Part shown: piece after piece, positions 6,420 to 13,456 of the stretch
Position numbering within the stretch: position 1 is the first letter of the stretch
How the letters are laid out: each line of letters begins with the position of its first letter
Assembly (NCBI GenBank): GCA_963205525.1
Contig: CAUJJP010000113.1
Span: 1-14,677, forward strand
Length of the DNA stretch: 14,677 bases
Direction of reading: 5' to 3'
Source: Pseudomonadota bacterium
GTDB lineage: Bacteria > Pseudomonadota > Gammaproteobacteria > Burkholderiales > Burkholderiaceae
Position numbers and translations under genes: made by a program
Notes under the pieces: generated by a model
Seen by the model: only the letters and a program-made list of their open reading frames with translations
What the model was told of the DNA's origin: nothing
Databases searched by the model: none

Positions 6420-6445
6420 GCGATCCGGTCGCGCACCCCGGCTGC
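6408..6445. repeat. Long GC-rich hairpin at the end of the 12-bp array
   Basis: Outer arms GCAGCCGGG (6408-6416) and CCCGGCTGC (6437-6445) and inner arms GCGCGA (6418-6423) and TCGCGC (6429-6434) are perfectly complementary, giving a 15-bp stem interrupted only by a small internal loop, with a 5-base loop. The left arm is the last degenerate unit of the tandem array. No T-tract follows on either strand. It may act as a transcription barrier or mRNA-stabilising element; that role is an inference. Confidence 0.6.
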
Positions 6446-6452
6446 AAGGCTC

Positions 6453-6487
6453 TCAAGGAAACGCCGGGCCGTCCCAAGTTTCCTTGA
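6453..6487. repeat. Perfect 10-bp inverted repeat
   Basis: TCAAGGAAAC (6453-6462) and GTTTCCTTGA (6478-6487) are perfectly complementary around a 15-base loop. It is less GC-rich than its surroundings, unlike the neighbouring hairpins. It lies downstream of the thiolase gene and upstream of the importer operon. It could be a transcription-factor operator or the second part of a double terminator. Confidence 0.55.
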
Positions 6488-6528
6488 CCCCCACGGGGGG
6501 CGGGCTGGGCGCAGCCCGGCCCTGGGGG
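6488..6528 (-). terminator. Stem-loop terminator candidate behind the thiolase gene
   Basis: Starting three bases after the thiolase stop codon (minus strand), outer arms CCCCCA / TGGGGG (6488-6493, 6523-6528) and inner arms CGGGCTG / CAGCCCG (6501-6507, 6512-6518) form a long GC-rich stem-loop. Position and strength suit a transcription terminator, but there is no U-tract after it, so it may work with Rho or merely protect the 3' end of the mRNA. Confidence 0.45.
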
Positions 6529-6531
6529 CGC

Positions 6532-7716
6532 TCAGAGCCGCTCGAACACCGCCGCGATGCCCTGGCCGCCGCCTATGCACATGGTCACCAGGGCGTAGCG
6601 GCCGCCGCTGCGCTGCAGCTCGTACAAGGCCTTGGTCGCGATCACCGCGCCGGAGGCGCCGATCGGATGGCCGAGGGCGATCGCGCCACCGTTCGGGTTG
6701 GTCTTCGCCGGGTCCAGCTCCAGCCCGCGCGCGACCGCGATCGCCTGCGCCGCGAAAGCCTCGTTGCTCTCCACCACGTCGATGCGGTCCAGCGTCAGCC
6801 CGGCCTTCTTCAGCGCGAGCCGGGACGCCGGAATCGGGCCTTCGCCCATGATCTCGTTGGACACCCCGGCGACCGCGTAGCTGACCAGACGCGCCAGCGG
6901 CCGGTGGCCGTTGGCCGCCGCCAGCGCGGCGTCGGCGAGGACGAAGAAGGCGGCGCCGTCGTTGATGCCCGAGGCGTTGCCCGCGGTCACGCTGCCGTCC
7001 TTCTTGAACGCCGGCTTTAGCTTGGCCAGCGACTCCACGCTGGTGCCGGGCTTGACGTGCTCGTCGGTGTCGAACACCACCTCGCCCTTGCGGGTCTGCT
7101 TGACGACGGGCGCGATCTGGCTCTTGAAGCGGCCCTCGGCGATGGCGGCGGCGGCGCGGCGGTGGCTCTCGGCGGCCAGCGCGTCCTGCTGCTCGCGCGT
7201 GATGCCCCACTTGGCGACCAGGTTCTCGGCCGTCACGCCCATGTGGCCGACGCCGAAGGGGTCGGTCAGGGTGGCGACCATGCTGTCGATGAGCTTGGTG
7301 TCGCCCATGCGCGCGCCGCTGCGCATCGCCGTGCTGAGGTAGGCGCCGCGGCTCATCACCTCGACGCCGCCGCCGATGCCGTAGTCGCAATCGCCGAGCA
7401 GGATGTTCTGCGCGGTGGTGACGATGCCCTGCAGGCCCGAGCTGCACAGCCGGTTCACCGCCATCGCCACGCTGTCCATCGGCAGCCCGGCCTGGATGCT
7501 GGCCACGCGCGCGACGTAGGCCGAGCGGCCCTCGGTGGGGATGGTGTTGCCCACCGTGACGTAGTTGATCGCCTTCGGGTCGACGCCGCTGCGCTCCACC
7601 GCCGCCTTCATCACCTGGCCCGCGAGTTCGCTGGGCTCGATGTCGGCCAGGCTGCCGCCGAAGGTCCCGACCGCCGAGCGCACCGCGCTCAACACCACCA
7701 CATCACGCTTGCTCAT
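6532..7716 (-). CDS. bktB: Acetyl-CoA acetyltransferase / beta-ketothiolase (BktB-like)
   Basis: A 394-aa cytoplasmic thiolase that joins or splits acyl-CoA units (two acetyl-CoA to acetoacetyl-CoA, or chain-shortening of 3-ketoacyl-CoA). The three catalytic residues are in place: Cys91 in NRLCSSGLQ, His350 in GHPIGASGA, and Cys380 in MCIGGGQG; NEAFAAQ (318-324) is also present. The TFGGSL start, the VNRLC motif, the RKGEVVFDTDEHV stretch and the ending GIAAVFERL resemble BktB of Cupriavidus more than PhaA, so polyhydroxyalkanoate precursor supply or fatty-acid breakdown are both plausible. Length is normal. The start ATG 7716 has AGGAG six bases upstream. It stands alone: no phaB, phaC or fad gene is next to it. 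The name bktB rests on remembered resemblance. Confidence 0.88.
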   Translation of the reverse strand: MSKRDVVVLSAVRSAVGTFGGSLADIEPSELAGQVMKAAVERSGVDPKAINYVTVGNTIPTEGRSAYVARVASIQAGLPMDSVAMAVNRLCSSGLQGIVTTAQNILLGDCDYGIGGGVEVMSRGAYLSTAMRSGARMGDTKLIDSMVATLTDPFGVGHMGVTAENLVAKWGITREQQDALAAESHRRAAAAIAEGRFKSQIAPVVKQTRKGEVVFDTDEHVKPGTSVESLAKLKPAFKKDGSVTAGNASGINDGAAFFVLADAALAAANGHRPLARLVSYAVAGVSNEIMGEGPIPASRLALKKAGLTLDRIDVVESNEAFAAQAIAVARGLELDPAKTNPNGGAIALGHPIGASGAVIATKALYELQRSGGRYALVTMCIGGGQGIAAVFERL

Positions 7717-7820
7717 GACCGACTCCTGTTTGCTCCGGCCGCACCGGATGACCCTGGGAAACCCCGTAGGTTAGCGCGCCCGCCCCACGGGGGTGAAGCG
7801 GATCGGGTTACGCTTGCGCC
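7717..7820. promoter_or_regulatory. Divergent intergenic region, thiolase / transglutaminase-like gene
   Basis: This 104-base gap must hold promoters for both outward-facing genes. The only firm signal is the AGGAG ribosome-binding site of the thiolase gene (minus strand). No clear sigma-70 hexamer pair can be named on either strand. The plus-strand gene has no obvious Shine-Dalgarno sequence. Confidence 0.5.
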
Positions 7821-8525
7821 ATGTCACCCGCAAGCTCACCCGCACCGGCCGCGTCCACCCTGGCGCCGACCCCGCTCATCGACAGCACGCATCCGGCGGT
7901 CCAGGCCTTCGCCAGCGCGCACGCCCAGGGCGCCGACGCGCGCGAACGCGCGGTCGCGCTCTACCACGCGGTGCGCGACGGCTTTCGCTACGACCCCTAC
8001 CGCATCGACCTCAGCGCCGCCGGCATGAAGGCCAGCGCCGTGATCGAGCTCGGCTACGGCTGGTGCGTGCCCAAGGCGGCGCTGCTGGCCGCCGCCTGCC
8101 GCGCCAGCGGCATCCCGGCGCGGGTGGGCTATGCCGATGTGCGCAACCACCTGAGCACGCAGCGCATGCGCGACATGATGCAGACCGACCTCTTCACCTG
8201 GCACGGCTTCACCGAGGTCTGGCTGGATGCGGGCGAGGGCGCGCGCTGGGTGAAGGCGACGCCGGCCTTCAACCTCTCGCTGTGCGAACGCTTCGGCCTC
8301 CTGCCGCTGGAGTGGGATGGACGCAGCGATTCGCTGTACCACCCCTTCGACGCCGCCGGCCAGCGCCACATGGAGTACGTGGCCGAGCGCGGCAGCTTCG
8401 ACGAGGTGCCGCTGGCGGCGATCGCCGAGGACTTCCGGGTCCAGTACCCGCGCTGGATAGAGAGCGGCCAGGCCTTGACCCAGGGCGCGGACTTCCAGGC
8501 CGACGTCGACCGCGAGAACGGCTGA
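7821..8525 (+). CDS. Transglutaminase-like domain protein
   Basis: A 234-aa protein of the transglutaminase/protease-like superfamily. The presumed nucleophile is Cys82 in GYGWCVPKAALLAA, followed by GIPARVGYADVRNHL, and the catalytic histidine is His128 in TWHGFTEVWLD. The place of the usual third residue, an aspartate after the next strand, reads VKATPAFN, so Asn151 or another residue would have to serve. This appears to be normal for this bacterial subfamily (knowledge from memory). There is no signal peptide; the first 17 residues are Ala/Pro-rich and variable. Substrate and reaction are unknown; related proteins are peptidases or amidases. The start is ATG 7821; the gene is monocistronic or first of a loose plus-strand series. 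Confidence 0.8.
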   Translation: MSPASSPAPAASTLAPTPLIDSTHPAVQAFASAHAQGADARERAVALYHAVRDGFRYDPYRIDLSAAGMKASAVIELGYGWCVPKAALLAAACRASGIPARVGYADVRNHLSTQRMRDMMQTDLFTWHGFTEVWLDAGEGARWVKATPAFNLSLCERFGLLPLEWDGRSDSLYHPFDAAGQRHMEYVAERGSFDEVPLAAIAEDFRVQYPRWIESGQALTQGADFQADVDRENG

Positions 8526-8602
8526 GCGGCCGGGCGGCGCCGCGCTGCCGACAGCGCGCGCAGCGGCGACAATCGCGGGTCGCGCACCCAGCACCGACCA
8601 CG

Positions 8603-9775
8603 ATGTCCGACCCCGCCCAGCAGCCCACCGAAGCGCCCACCGACGACCTGCCCGTGGCAGCACCCGCCGAGGTCCAGGCGCCTGCCGCCGCGTCCGCGCC
8701 GACCGCGGAGCCCGGCACCGAGTCAGCCGCCGCGCCCGGTGCCGAGACAGGAGCCGAGCCAGGAGCCGAGCCAGGCCCCGAAGCTGGTGCCGAACCCGCC
8801 GTCGAGGCAGATGCCGGACCCGGCGCCGGCCCCGAGGCGCCCGCTCCAAGCGCCGCCGCCGACGCACCCGGGCTCAGCCCCGCCGCCTGCGGCCAGCGCC
8901 TGGCCGAGCGCTTCCCGGCGCTGTTCGGCGGCGCGCCGCTGCCGATCAAGCTGCGCATCCACGTCGACCTGCAGGCGCGCGCGCCGGGCGAGTTCCCGCG
9001 CCGCGCGCTGGGCCCCTTCTTTGCCCGCTACACCACCAGCAACGCCTACCTCAAGGTCTTGAGCACGGCGACCCAGCGCTTCGACCTCGACGGCCAGCCG
9101 GCCGGCGAGGTGACCGAGGAACACCGCAGCGCCGCGCTGGCCGAGCTGGCGCGGCGGCGCGAGATCGTGCTCGCCAGGCGCGCCGCCGAACGCGAGCGCG
9201 CGCGGCCGCCGCGTGCTGCAGCATCCGCCGCCGAGCCGGCTGCGGCGCCATCTGCCGATGCCCGGCGGCCCAGGCCTTCAGGCTCCCCGCGCGCGCGCCA
9301 CGAGCGCCCGCCGCAGCCCGACGATCGGCAAGCCGGGCGGCGCCCGCCGAGGACGCGCGAAGGCGGCCCGGCCGCCGACGCCCGGCCCGAGCGCGCGCAG
9401 GAGCGCCGGCAGGAACACCGCCCCGAGCACCGCCCCGAGCACCGCCCAGAGCATCGCCCCGAGCGCAGGCCAGAGCACCGGTCCGAACGCCGGCCCGCCG
9501 GTGCGCCAGCGCGCCACGATTCGCGGCGCGCTGGCCCCGTCGCCCCCCACGCATCCCAGCCGAATCCGGCGCGGCATGAAGAGGCCGCGCCACGGTTCGA
9601 GGCCCTGGACCCGGCGCAGCGCGAGCGCGCGCTCCTGTTGCGCCAGTACGAGAGCAGCCCGCTGACGAAGTCGAACTTCTGCGTCCTCAGGCGCATCGGC
9701 GAGGCCGAGCTCGACGCCCAGCTCGAGCTCGCACGCCGCGAGCGCGACTCGCGTGGCCCGCATGGTCGCCACTGA
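8603..9775 (+). CDS. ProQ/FinO-family RNA chaperone with long disordered arms
   Basis: A 390-aa protein. Residues about 91-195 are the ProQ/FinO RNA-binding domain (LSPAACGQRLAERFPALF, then PLPIKLRIHVDL, then FFARYTTSNAYLKVL), which binds structured small RNAs and mRNA 3' ends. Residues 1-90 are Ala/Pro/Glu-rich and disordered; 196-330 are Arg/Pro-rich and disordered, including seven four-residue repeats of the EHRP type (271-298). The last 60 residues hold a conserved block (RALLLRQYESSPLTKSNF...RRIGEAELDAQL) seen in betaproteobacterial ProQ proteins. At 390 aa it is much longer than E. coli ProQ (about 230). The start ATG 8603 is the only sensible one before the conserved domain, since the frame upstream is antisense-like noise inside the previous gene; a GACAAT -10-like box lies at 8568-8573. 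Confidence 0.88.
   Translation: MSDPAQQPTEAPTDDLPVAAPAEVQAPAAASAPTAEPGTESAAAPGAETGAEPGAEPGPEAGAEPAVEADAGPGAGPEAPAPSAAADAPGLSPAACGQRLAERFPALFGGAPLPIKLRIHVDLQARAPGEFPRRALGPFFARYTTSNAYLKVLSTATQRFDLDGQPAGEVTEEHRSAALAELARRREIVLARRAAERERARPPRAAASAAEPAAAPSADARRPRPSGSPRARHERPPQPDDRQAGRRPPRTREGGPAADARPERAQERRQEHRPEHRPEHRPEHRPERRPEHRSERRPAGAPARHDSRRAGPVAPHASQPNPARHEEAAPRFEALDPAQRERALLLRQYESSPLTKSNFCVLRRIGEAELDAQLELARRERDSRGPHGRH
9413..9496 (+). repeat. 12-bp coding tandem repeat in the ProQ-like gene
   Basis: Seven consecutive 12-base units of the type GAGCACCGCCCC encode EHRP EHRP EHRP EHRP ERRP EHRS ERRP in the disordered linker. The first four are nearly identical at DNA level, pointing to recent slippage expansion; the last three have diverged. 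In-frame gain or loss would change linker length and charge without breaking the protein. Confidence 0.88.
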
Positions 9776-9840
9776 GCGTCCCTGAGCCCGGGCCGGGAAC
9801 CCTGCACGGCGCGCAGCCTGCCACCCCTGGGTCCGCCCGC

Positions 9841-10341
9841 ATGATCCCGCCCGACGCCATCGACCCGCACGCGCTGCAGCGTTTCGTCGCCGCCCAGGCG
9901 CCGGTGTGGGAGACGGTGGCGGCCGAGCTGCAGGCCGGCGCCAAGCGCACGCACTGGATGTGGTTCGTCTTCCCGCAGCTGCGCGTGCTCGGGCGCAGCG
10001 CCACTGCGCGCCACTTCGGACTTACCGGCCTGGACGAGGCGCAGGCCTATGCCGCGCACCCGCTGCTGGGGCTGCGCCTGCGCGCGGCCTGCGGCTGGCT
10101 GCTGCAGGCCGCGCCCGGGCGCAGCAGCCTGGAGATCCTGGGGCCGCCCGACCACCTGAAGCTGCGCAGTTCGATGACCTTGTTCGCCGCCGCCGAGCCC
10201 GCCGAGCCGCGCTTCGGCGCCGTGCTGGCGCGCTTCGACGCCGGGTTTCCGGACGCGCTGACCCTGCAGGCGCTGCAGCTGCAGTGGCCGTCGCCGCTGG
10301 CACCGCAGGGCGGGCAGCGGCCACCGGCCGGCGCGCGATGA
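9841..10341 (+). CDS. DUF1810 family protein
   Basis: A 166-aa soluble protein matching the DUF1810 family. HALQRFVAAQAPVWETVAAEL is followed by KRTHWMWFVFPQLRVLGRS (35-53), the family's hallmark, then the HPLLGLRLR helix, EILGPPDHLKLRSSMTLF (98-115) and FDAGFPDALTLQALQ. Family members are usually 140-150 aa; the extra 15-20 residues are a Pro/Gly tail. The biochemical role of the family is not established. The start is ATG 9841. Its stop overlaps the start of the next gene (ATGA), so the two are translationally coupled. Confidence 0.85.
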   Translation: MIPPDAIDPHALQRFVAAQAPVWETVAAELQAGAKRTHWMWFVFPQLRVLGRSATARHFGLTGLDEAQAYAAHPLLGLRLRAACGWLLQAAPGRSSLEILGPPDHLKLRSSMTLFAAAEPAEPRFGAVLARFDAGFPDALTLQALQLQWPSPLAPQGGQRPPAGAR

Positions 10342-10610
10342 GGCTGCGCATACGCAAGCCCTGGCGGCGCGGCAGCGGGCGCTACGCGCCGACCAGCGGC
10401 CGCCAGCGGCTCCTCATCGTGGGCCTGGCGGTGGCCGTCACCCTCGTCATCGGGGTCGCGATGCTGGCGCCCCACGTCGCCTTCCTGCGCGGGCAGAAGG
10501 CGCTCCAGCGGCAGGACAGGCCGGCCTGCGCCGAGGGCCAGACCGAAGGCTGCGTCGGCGGCCGGATGCCGGTCCTGGTGCTGCCGGCGGCGGCGTCGCA
10601 GGCGCGCTGA
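10338..10610 (+). CDS. Small single-pass membrane protein of unknown function
   Basis: A 90-aa protein. The N-terminal 24 residues are very basic (MRLRIRKPWRRGSGRYAPTS), then one hydrophobic segment at about 25-45 (LLIVGLAVAVTLVIGVAML), then a polar region with two cysteines eight residues apart (CAEGQTEGC) and a short hydrophobic end. By the positive-inside rule the C-terminus is periplasmic, where the cysteines could form a disulphide. I recognise no family. The ATG overlaps the DUF1810 stop by four bases (ATGA), which supports the start and makes chance unlikely. It ends 20 bases from the convergent CoA-transferase gene. Confidence 0.68.
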   Translation: MRLRIRKPWRRGSGRYAPTSGRQRLLIVGLAVAVTLVIGVAMLAPHVAFLRGQKALQRQDRPACAEGQTEGCVGGRMPVLVLPAAASQAR

Positions 10611-10630
10611 GGCCGGCGCCGCGGGGCGGA

Positions 10631-11818
10631 TCAGTCGCGCCGCGGCGGCCAGCCGGCGCCGTCGAGCTCGGTGTCGTGCTGGCCCAGGGTCGGCGCCGGG
10701 CTGCGCAGCCGTCCCGGGGTGGCCGAGAGCTTGGGCACGATGCCCGGCACCTTCAGCGCGCGCCCGGCGTGGTCGTGCGTCTGCAGAATCATCTCGCGCG
10801 CCTGGTACTGGGGGTCGGCGGCGATGTCGGCCACGGTGTAGATGCGCCCTGCGGGCACCTGCGCCGCCCCCAGCACCTGCAGCACGCGCTGGATCGGCAA
10901 CCCGGCGGTCCAGGCGCCGATCGCGCCGTCGATCTCGGCCACCCGCGCCACGCGGCCGGCGTTGGATTGCAGCGCCGGGTCGGCGCCGAGGTCGGCGCGG
11001 CCGATCGCCGCCATCAGCCGGCGGTAGATGCCGTCGCCGTTGCCCGCCACCAGCACCCAGGCACCGTCGGCGCAGCGGTAGGCGTTGCTCGGCGCGATGC
11101 CGGGCAGGGCGCTGCCGGCGGGCTCGCGAACGGCGCCGAAGGCGTCGTACTCGGGCAGCAGGCTCTCCATGACGTTGAACACCGCCTCGTACAGCGCGAC
11201 GTCGACCACCTGGCCGAGGCCGCCGTTGACCTCGCGGTGGCGCAGCGCGGTGAGGACGCCGATCACGCCGTGCAGCGCCGCCAGGGTGTCGCCTATGCTC
11301 ACCCCCACCCGCACCGGCACCCGGCCCGGCTCTGCCGTCAGGTGGCGCAGCCCGCCCATCGCCTCGGCGACGACGCCGAAGCCCGGCTTGCCGGCGTCCG
11401 GCCCGGTCTGGCCGTAGCCCGAGATGCGCAGCATGATCAGGCGCGGGTTGAGCGCGTGCAGCGCCGGCCAGCCCAGGCCCCAGGCCTCCAGGGTGCCGGG
11501 CTTGAAGTTCTCGATCAGCACGTCGGCCTCGGCGGCGAGTGCGCGCACCGCGTCCTGGCCCTCGGGCGTGCGAAGGTCCAGCGCCAGGCTGCGCTTGTTG
11601 CGCGACTGCACCTCCCACCACACCGAGCTGCCGTCGCGCAGCAGCCGCCACTGGCGCAGCGGGTCGCCGCCGGCCGGTGGCTCGACCTTGATCACGTCGG
11701 CGCCGAAGTCCGCCAGCGTCTTGCCGGCAAAGGGGCCGGCGATGAGCTGGCCGAGTTCGAGCACCTTCAGGCCCCGCAGGGCGTCCATCGCGGCAGGCGT
11801 CGCAGCAGGTGTTTGCAT
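10631..11818 (-). CDS. Class III (CaiB/BaiF) CoA-transferase
   Basis: A 395-aa cytoplasmic enzyme of the formyl-CoA transferase / CaiB family, which moves CoA between carboxylic acids through an enzyme-bound anhydride. Seen in order: LKVLELGQLIAGPFAGKTLADFGADVIKVE recast as the N-terminal Rossmann part (17-46), RNKRSLALDL (73-82), DVLIENFKPGTLEAWGLG (99-116), SGYGQTGP (133-140), and the catalytic aspartate Asp177 in VSIGDTLAALHG. The C-terminal part holds the usual VPAGRIYTVADIAADPQ stretch. Length is typical. Acid substrates cannot be deduced. The start is ATG 11818; ATG 11788 (MDALRGLKVLELG) is an alternative, and neither has a clear ribosome-binding site. It begins 26 bases after the chemoreceptor stop, so it may be co-transcribed with it. 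Confidence 0.87.
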   Translation of the reverse strand: MQTPAATPAAMDALRGLKVLELGQLIAGPFAGKTLADFGADVIKVEPPAGGDPLRQWRLLRDGSSVWWEVQSRNKRSLALDLRTPEGQDAVRALAAEADVLIENFKPGTLEAWGLGWPALHALNPRLIMLRISGYGQTGPDAGKPGFGVVAEAMGGLRHLTAEPGRVPVRVGVSIGDTLAALHGVIGVLTALRHREVNGGLGQVVDVALYEAVFNVMESLLPEYDAFGAVREPAGSALPGIAPSNAYRCADGAWVLVAGNGDGIYRRLMAAIGRADLGADPALQSNAGRVARVAEIDGAIGAWTAGLPIQRVLQVLGAAQVPAGRIYTVADIAADPQYQAREMILQTHDHAGRALKVPGIVPKLSATPGRLRSPAPTLGQHDTELDGAGWPPRRD

Positions 11819-11844
11819 GCCGCGAGGGTAGCGCGCGGCGCGCC

Positions 11845-13347
11845 CTATTTCAGCCGCTCGCTGTCGAAGCCGATACGCACCGCGCCCCAGTGGCGGCCGC
11901 CGATGAAGATCGGCATGGAGACATCGGCCACCACCTCGCCGGTGTCGCGCAGATAGGTCTGCAGCAGCAGCGGCCGCGTGTTGCGCGCCAGCTTGGCGCC
12001 CACCGGGTCGTCGAAGATGCGCTTGTCGCGGCAGTGCACGAGGTCGTGCGCGCGCTCGCCGGTCGGTGGCCGCGAGAACTTGCCGTTGTGGGTGGGCGCG
12101 TAGCCCTTGTGGTCCACCGCCAGCGAATACAGGCTGCCGTCCAGGCGCTGCAGCACGGCGTCGAACAGCGCCTGAAGCTCGCCCTGCACCGCCTCGTCGT
12201 AGGCGGTGCGGTAGCGCGGCGGGTCCGAGCCCTCGATGCGCCGGTACTGCTGGTCGAAGATGGCTGCGCCGCGCCCGGCGTGGCGCTGCAGCAGCGCGCC
12301 CACGGCGTCGCGCAGGCGCGCGCATTCGTCGACCAGGGCGTCGAAGGCGGTGCCGCCGGTGCGCACCTCGGCCAGCGAGCCCTGGATCGCCTCCGTGCTC
12401 TGGCGCAGCTGGTCGACCTGGGCCGCCGAGTCGCCCATCAGCCCGTGCACCACGCGCGCCGACTCCGAGACCGCGCCGATGCGCGCGTTCATCTCCTGGT
12501 TGACGCCGGTGAGCTCGCCGATCGATCCGCTGATCGTCTGCACCGTGCCCGCCATGCGGCGGAAGTCCTCGACCAGGGTCTCGAAACGTTGCGCGCTGCG
12601 GTCTATGCGGCCGGCGGACTGCTGCACGCCGTCGGTGATGGATGCCGTGCCCTGCAGGGTCTGTTCCACCAGCGCCAGCATGGACGCGCTGCGCTGCGAG
12701 ATCTCGCGCGTCTCGTGGTTGACGCGCGCTGCCAGGCCGCGCACCTCGGCCGCCACGACCGAGAAGCCGCGCCCGGCCTCGCCGGCGCGTGCGGCCTCGA
12801 TGGCGGCGTTCAGCGCGAGCAGGTTGGTCTGCATCGCGATGCCTTGGATGGTGGCGCCTATGGCTTCGATCGCCCGCGCGCCTTCGGCCAGCTGCTGCAC
12901 GGTGGCACCGAAGGCGCCTGTCGTGGCCTGCATCTGCGCCATGCCCGCGCGCAGCTGCTGCAGCTCGTCCATCGACGCCGCAGCGGCCGTCAGGTTGCGC
13001 TCGGACATCTCGGCGATCGTCAGCGCGCCGCCCTGCACGGCCTGCGACAGATCGGTGACCCGGGTCGCAGACAGCAGCAGGCGGTCGGCGTCTTCGAGCT
13101 GCTGCCCGGCGCGCGAGGCGGTGAGCTCGACGTGCTTCTTCAGCTGCGCCACGCTGGTGGCGGTGGCGATGCTGCCGCCGCGCGCGGCCAGCAGCAGGCC
13201 GCGCAGCTGGCGCAGGAAGCGGCCCAGCGCCCAGGCCAGGGGGGTGAGCGGCAGCACGCGCGTGTTCAGCGCGGCCACGCCTTCGTTGATGCGCGACAGG
13301 GCCCAGCGGGCGCTGCCGGGGACGCGGGTGAGGGCGGCGAGGTTCAT
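11845..13347 (-). CDS. Methyl-accepting chemotaxis-like protein with C-terminal sensor domain
   Basis: A 500-aa coiled-coil receptor. The hairpin tip that contacts CheA/CheW is intact at about 165-207 ([19 protein letters not shown] and onward through [14 protein letters not shown]). Long helices flank it from about 65 to 345. The last 96 residues (405-500) form a separate sensor-like domain containing [30 protein letters not shown] and the end [18 protein letters not shown], a Cache/PAS-like block known at the C-terminus of some betaproteobacterial receptors. There is no strong membrane segment: residues 31-55 are only moderately hydrophobic and contain arginines. It is thus probably cytoplasmic or peripheral. 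No NWETF-type CheR tether is present. The start is ATG 13347 with GGAG seven bases upstream. Confidence 0.87.
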   Translation of the reverse strand: MNLAALTRVPGSARWALSRINEGVAALNTRVLPLTPLAWALGRFLRQLRGLLLAARGGSIATATSVAQLKKHVELTASRAGQQLEDADRLLLSATRVTDLSQAVQGGALTIAEMSERNLTAAAASMDELQQLRAGMAQMQATTGAFGATVQQLAEGARAIEAIGATIQGIAMQTNLLALNAAIEAARAGEAGRGFSVVAAEVRGLAARVNHETREISQRSASMLALVEQTLQGTASITDGVQQSAGRIDRSAQRFETLVEDFRRMAGTVQTISGSIGELTGVNQEMNARIGAVSESARVVHGLMGDSAAQVDQLRQSTEAIQGSLAEVRTGGTAFDALVDECARLRDAVGALLQRHAGRGAAIFDQQYRRIEGSDPPRYRTAYDEAVQGELQALFDAVLQRLDGSLYSLAVDHKGYAPTHNGKFSRPPTGERAHDLVHCRDKRIFDDPVGAKLARNTRPLLLQTYLRDTGEVVADVSMPIFIGGRHWGAVRIGFDSERLK

Positions 13348-13402
13348 TTCATGGCTCCGGGTCGTACTTCATGCCGGTTCCGGCTTATCGGCCGCGCCGC
13401 CG

Positions 13403-13432
13403 GGCCGCTGAAGGCCGCTGAAGGCCGCTGAA
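13403..13432. repeat. Three exact copies of a 10-bp direct repeat
   Basis: GGCCGCTGAA is repeated three times head to tail in the 109-base gap between the GGDEF-EAL gene and the chemoreceptor gene. It lies about 55-85 bases upstream of the receptor start on the minus strand (unit TTCAGCGGCC in that direction). One full helical turn of spacing would place each unit on the same face of the DNA. It could be a binding-site array or plain slippage. Confidence 0.85.
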
Positions 13433-13456
13433 GTCCGGTCCCCGCCTGGAAAGCGA

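Noticed and set aside
3689..6851. Long plus-strand ORFs (3689-5254, 5061-6851) opposite the importer genes
   Set aside because: Ala/Arg/His-rich low-complexity translations with no motifs, exactly antisense to genes with clear family signatures.
7793..8602. Extension of the ProQ-like frame upstream through the transglutaminase-like gene
   Set aside because: The added 270 residues are an out-of-frame, Arg-rich reading of another well-supported gene; the conserved protein begins at ATG 8603.
11809..13431. 540-aa plus-strand ORF opposite the chemoreceptor gene
   Set aside because: Antisense shadow; the minus strand carries the intact chemoreceptor signature and a good ribosome-binding site.
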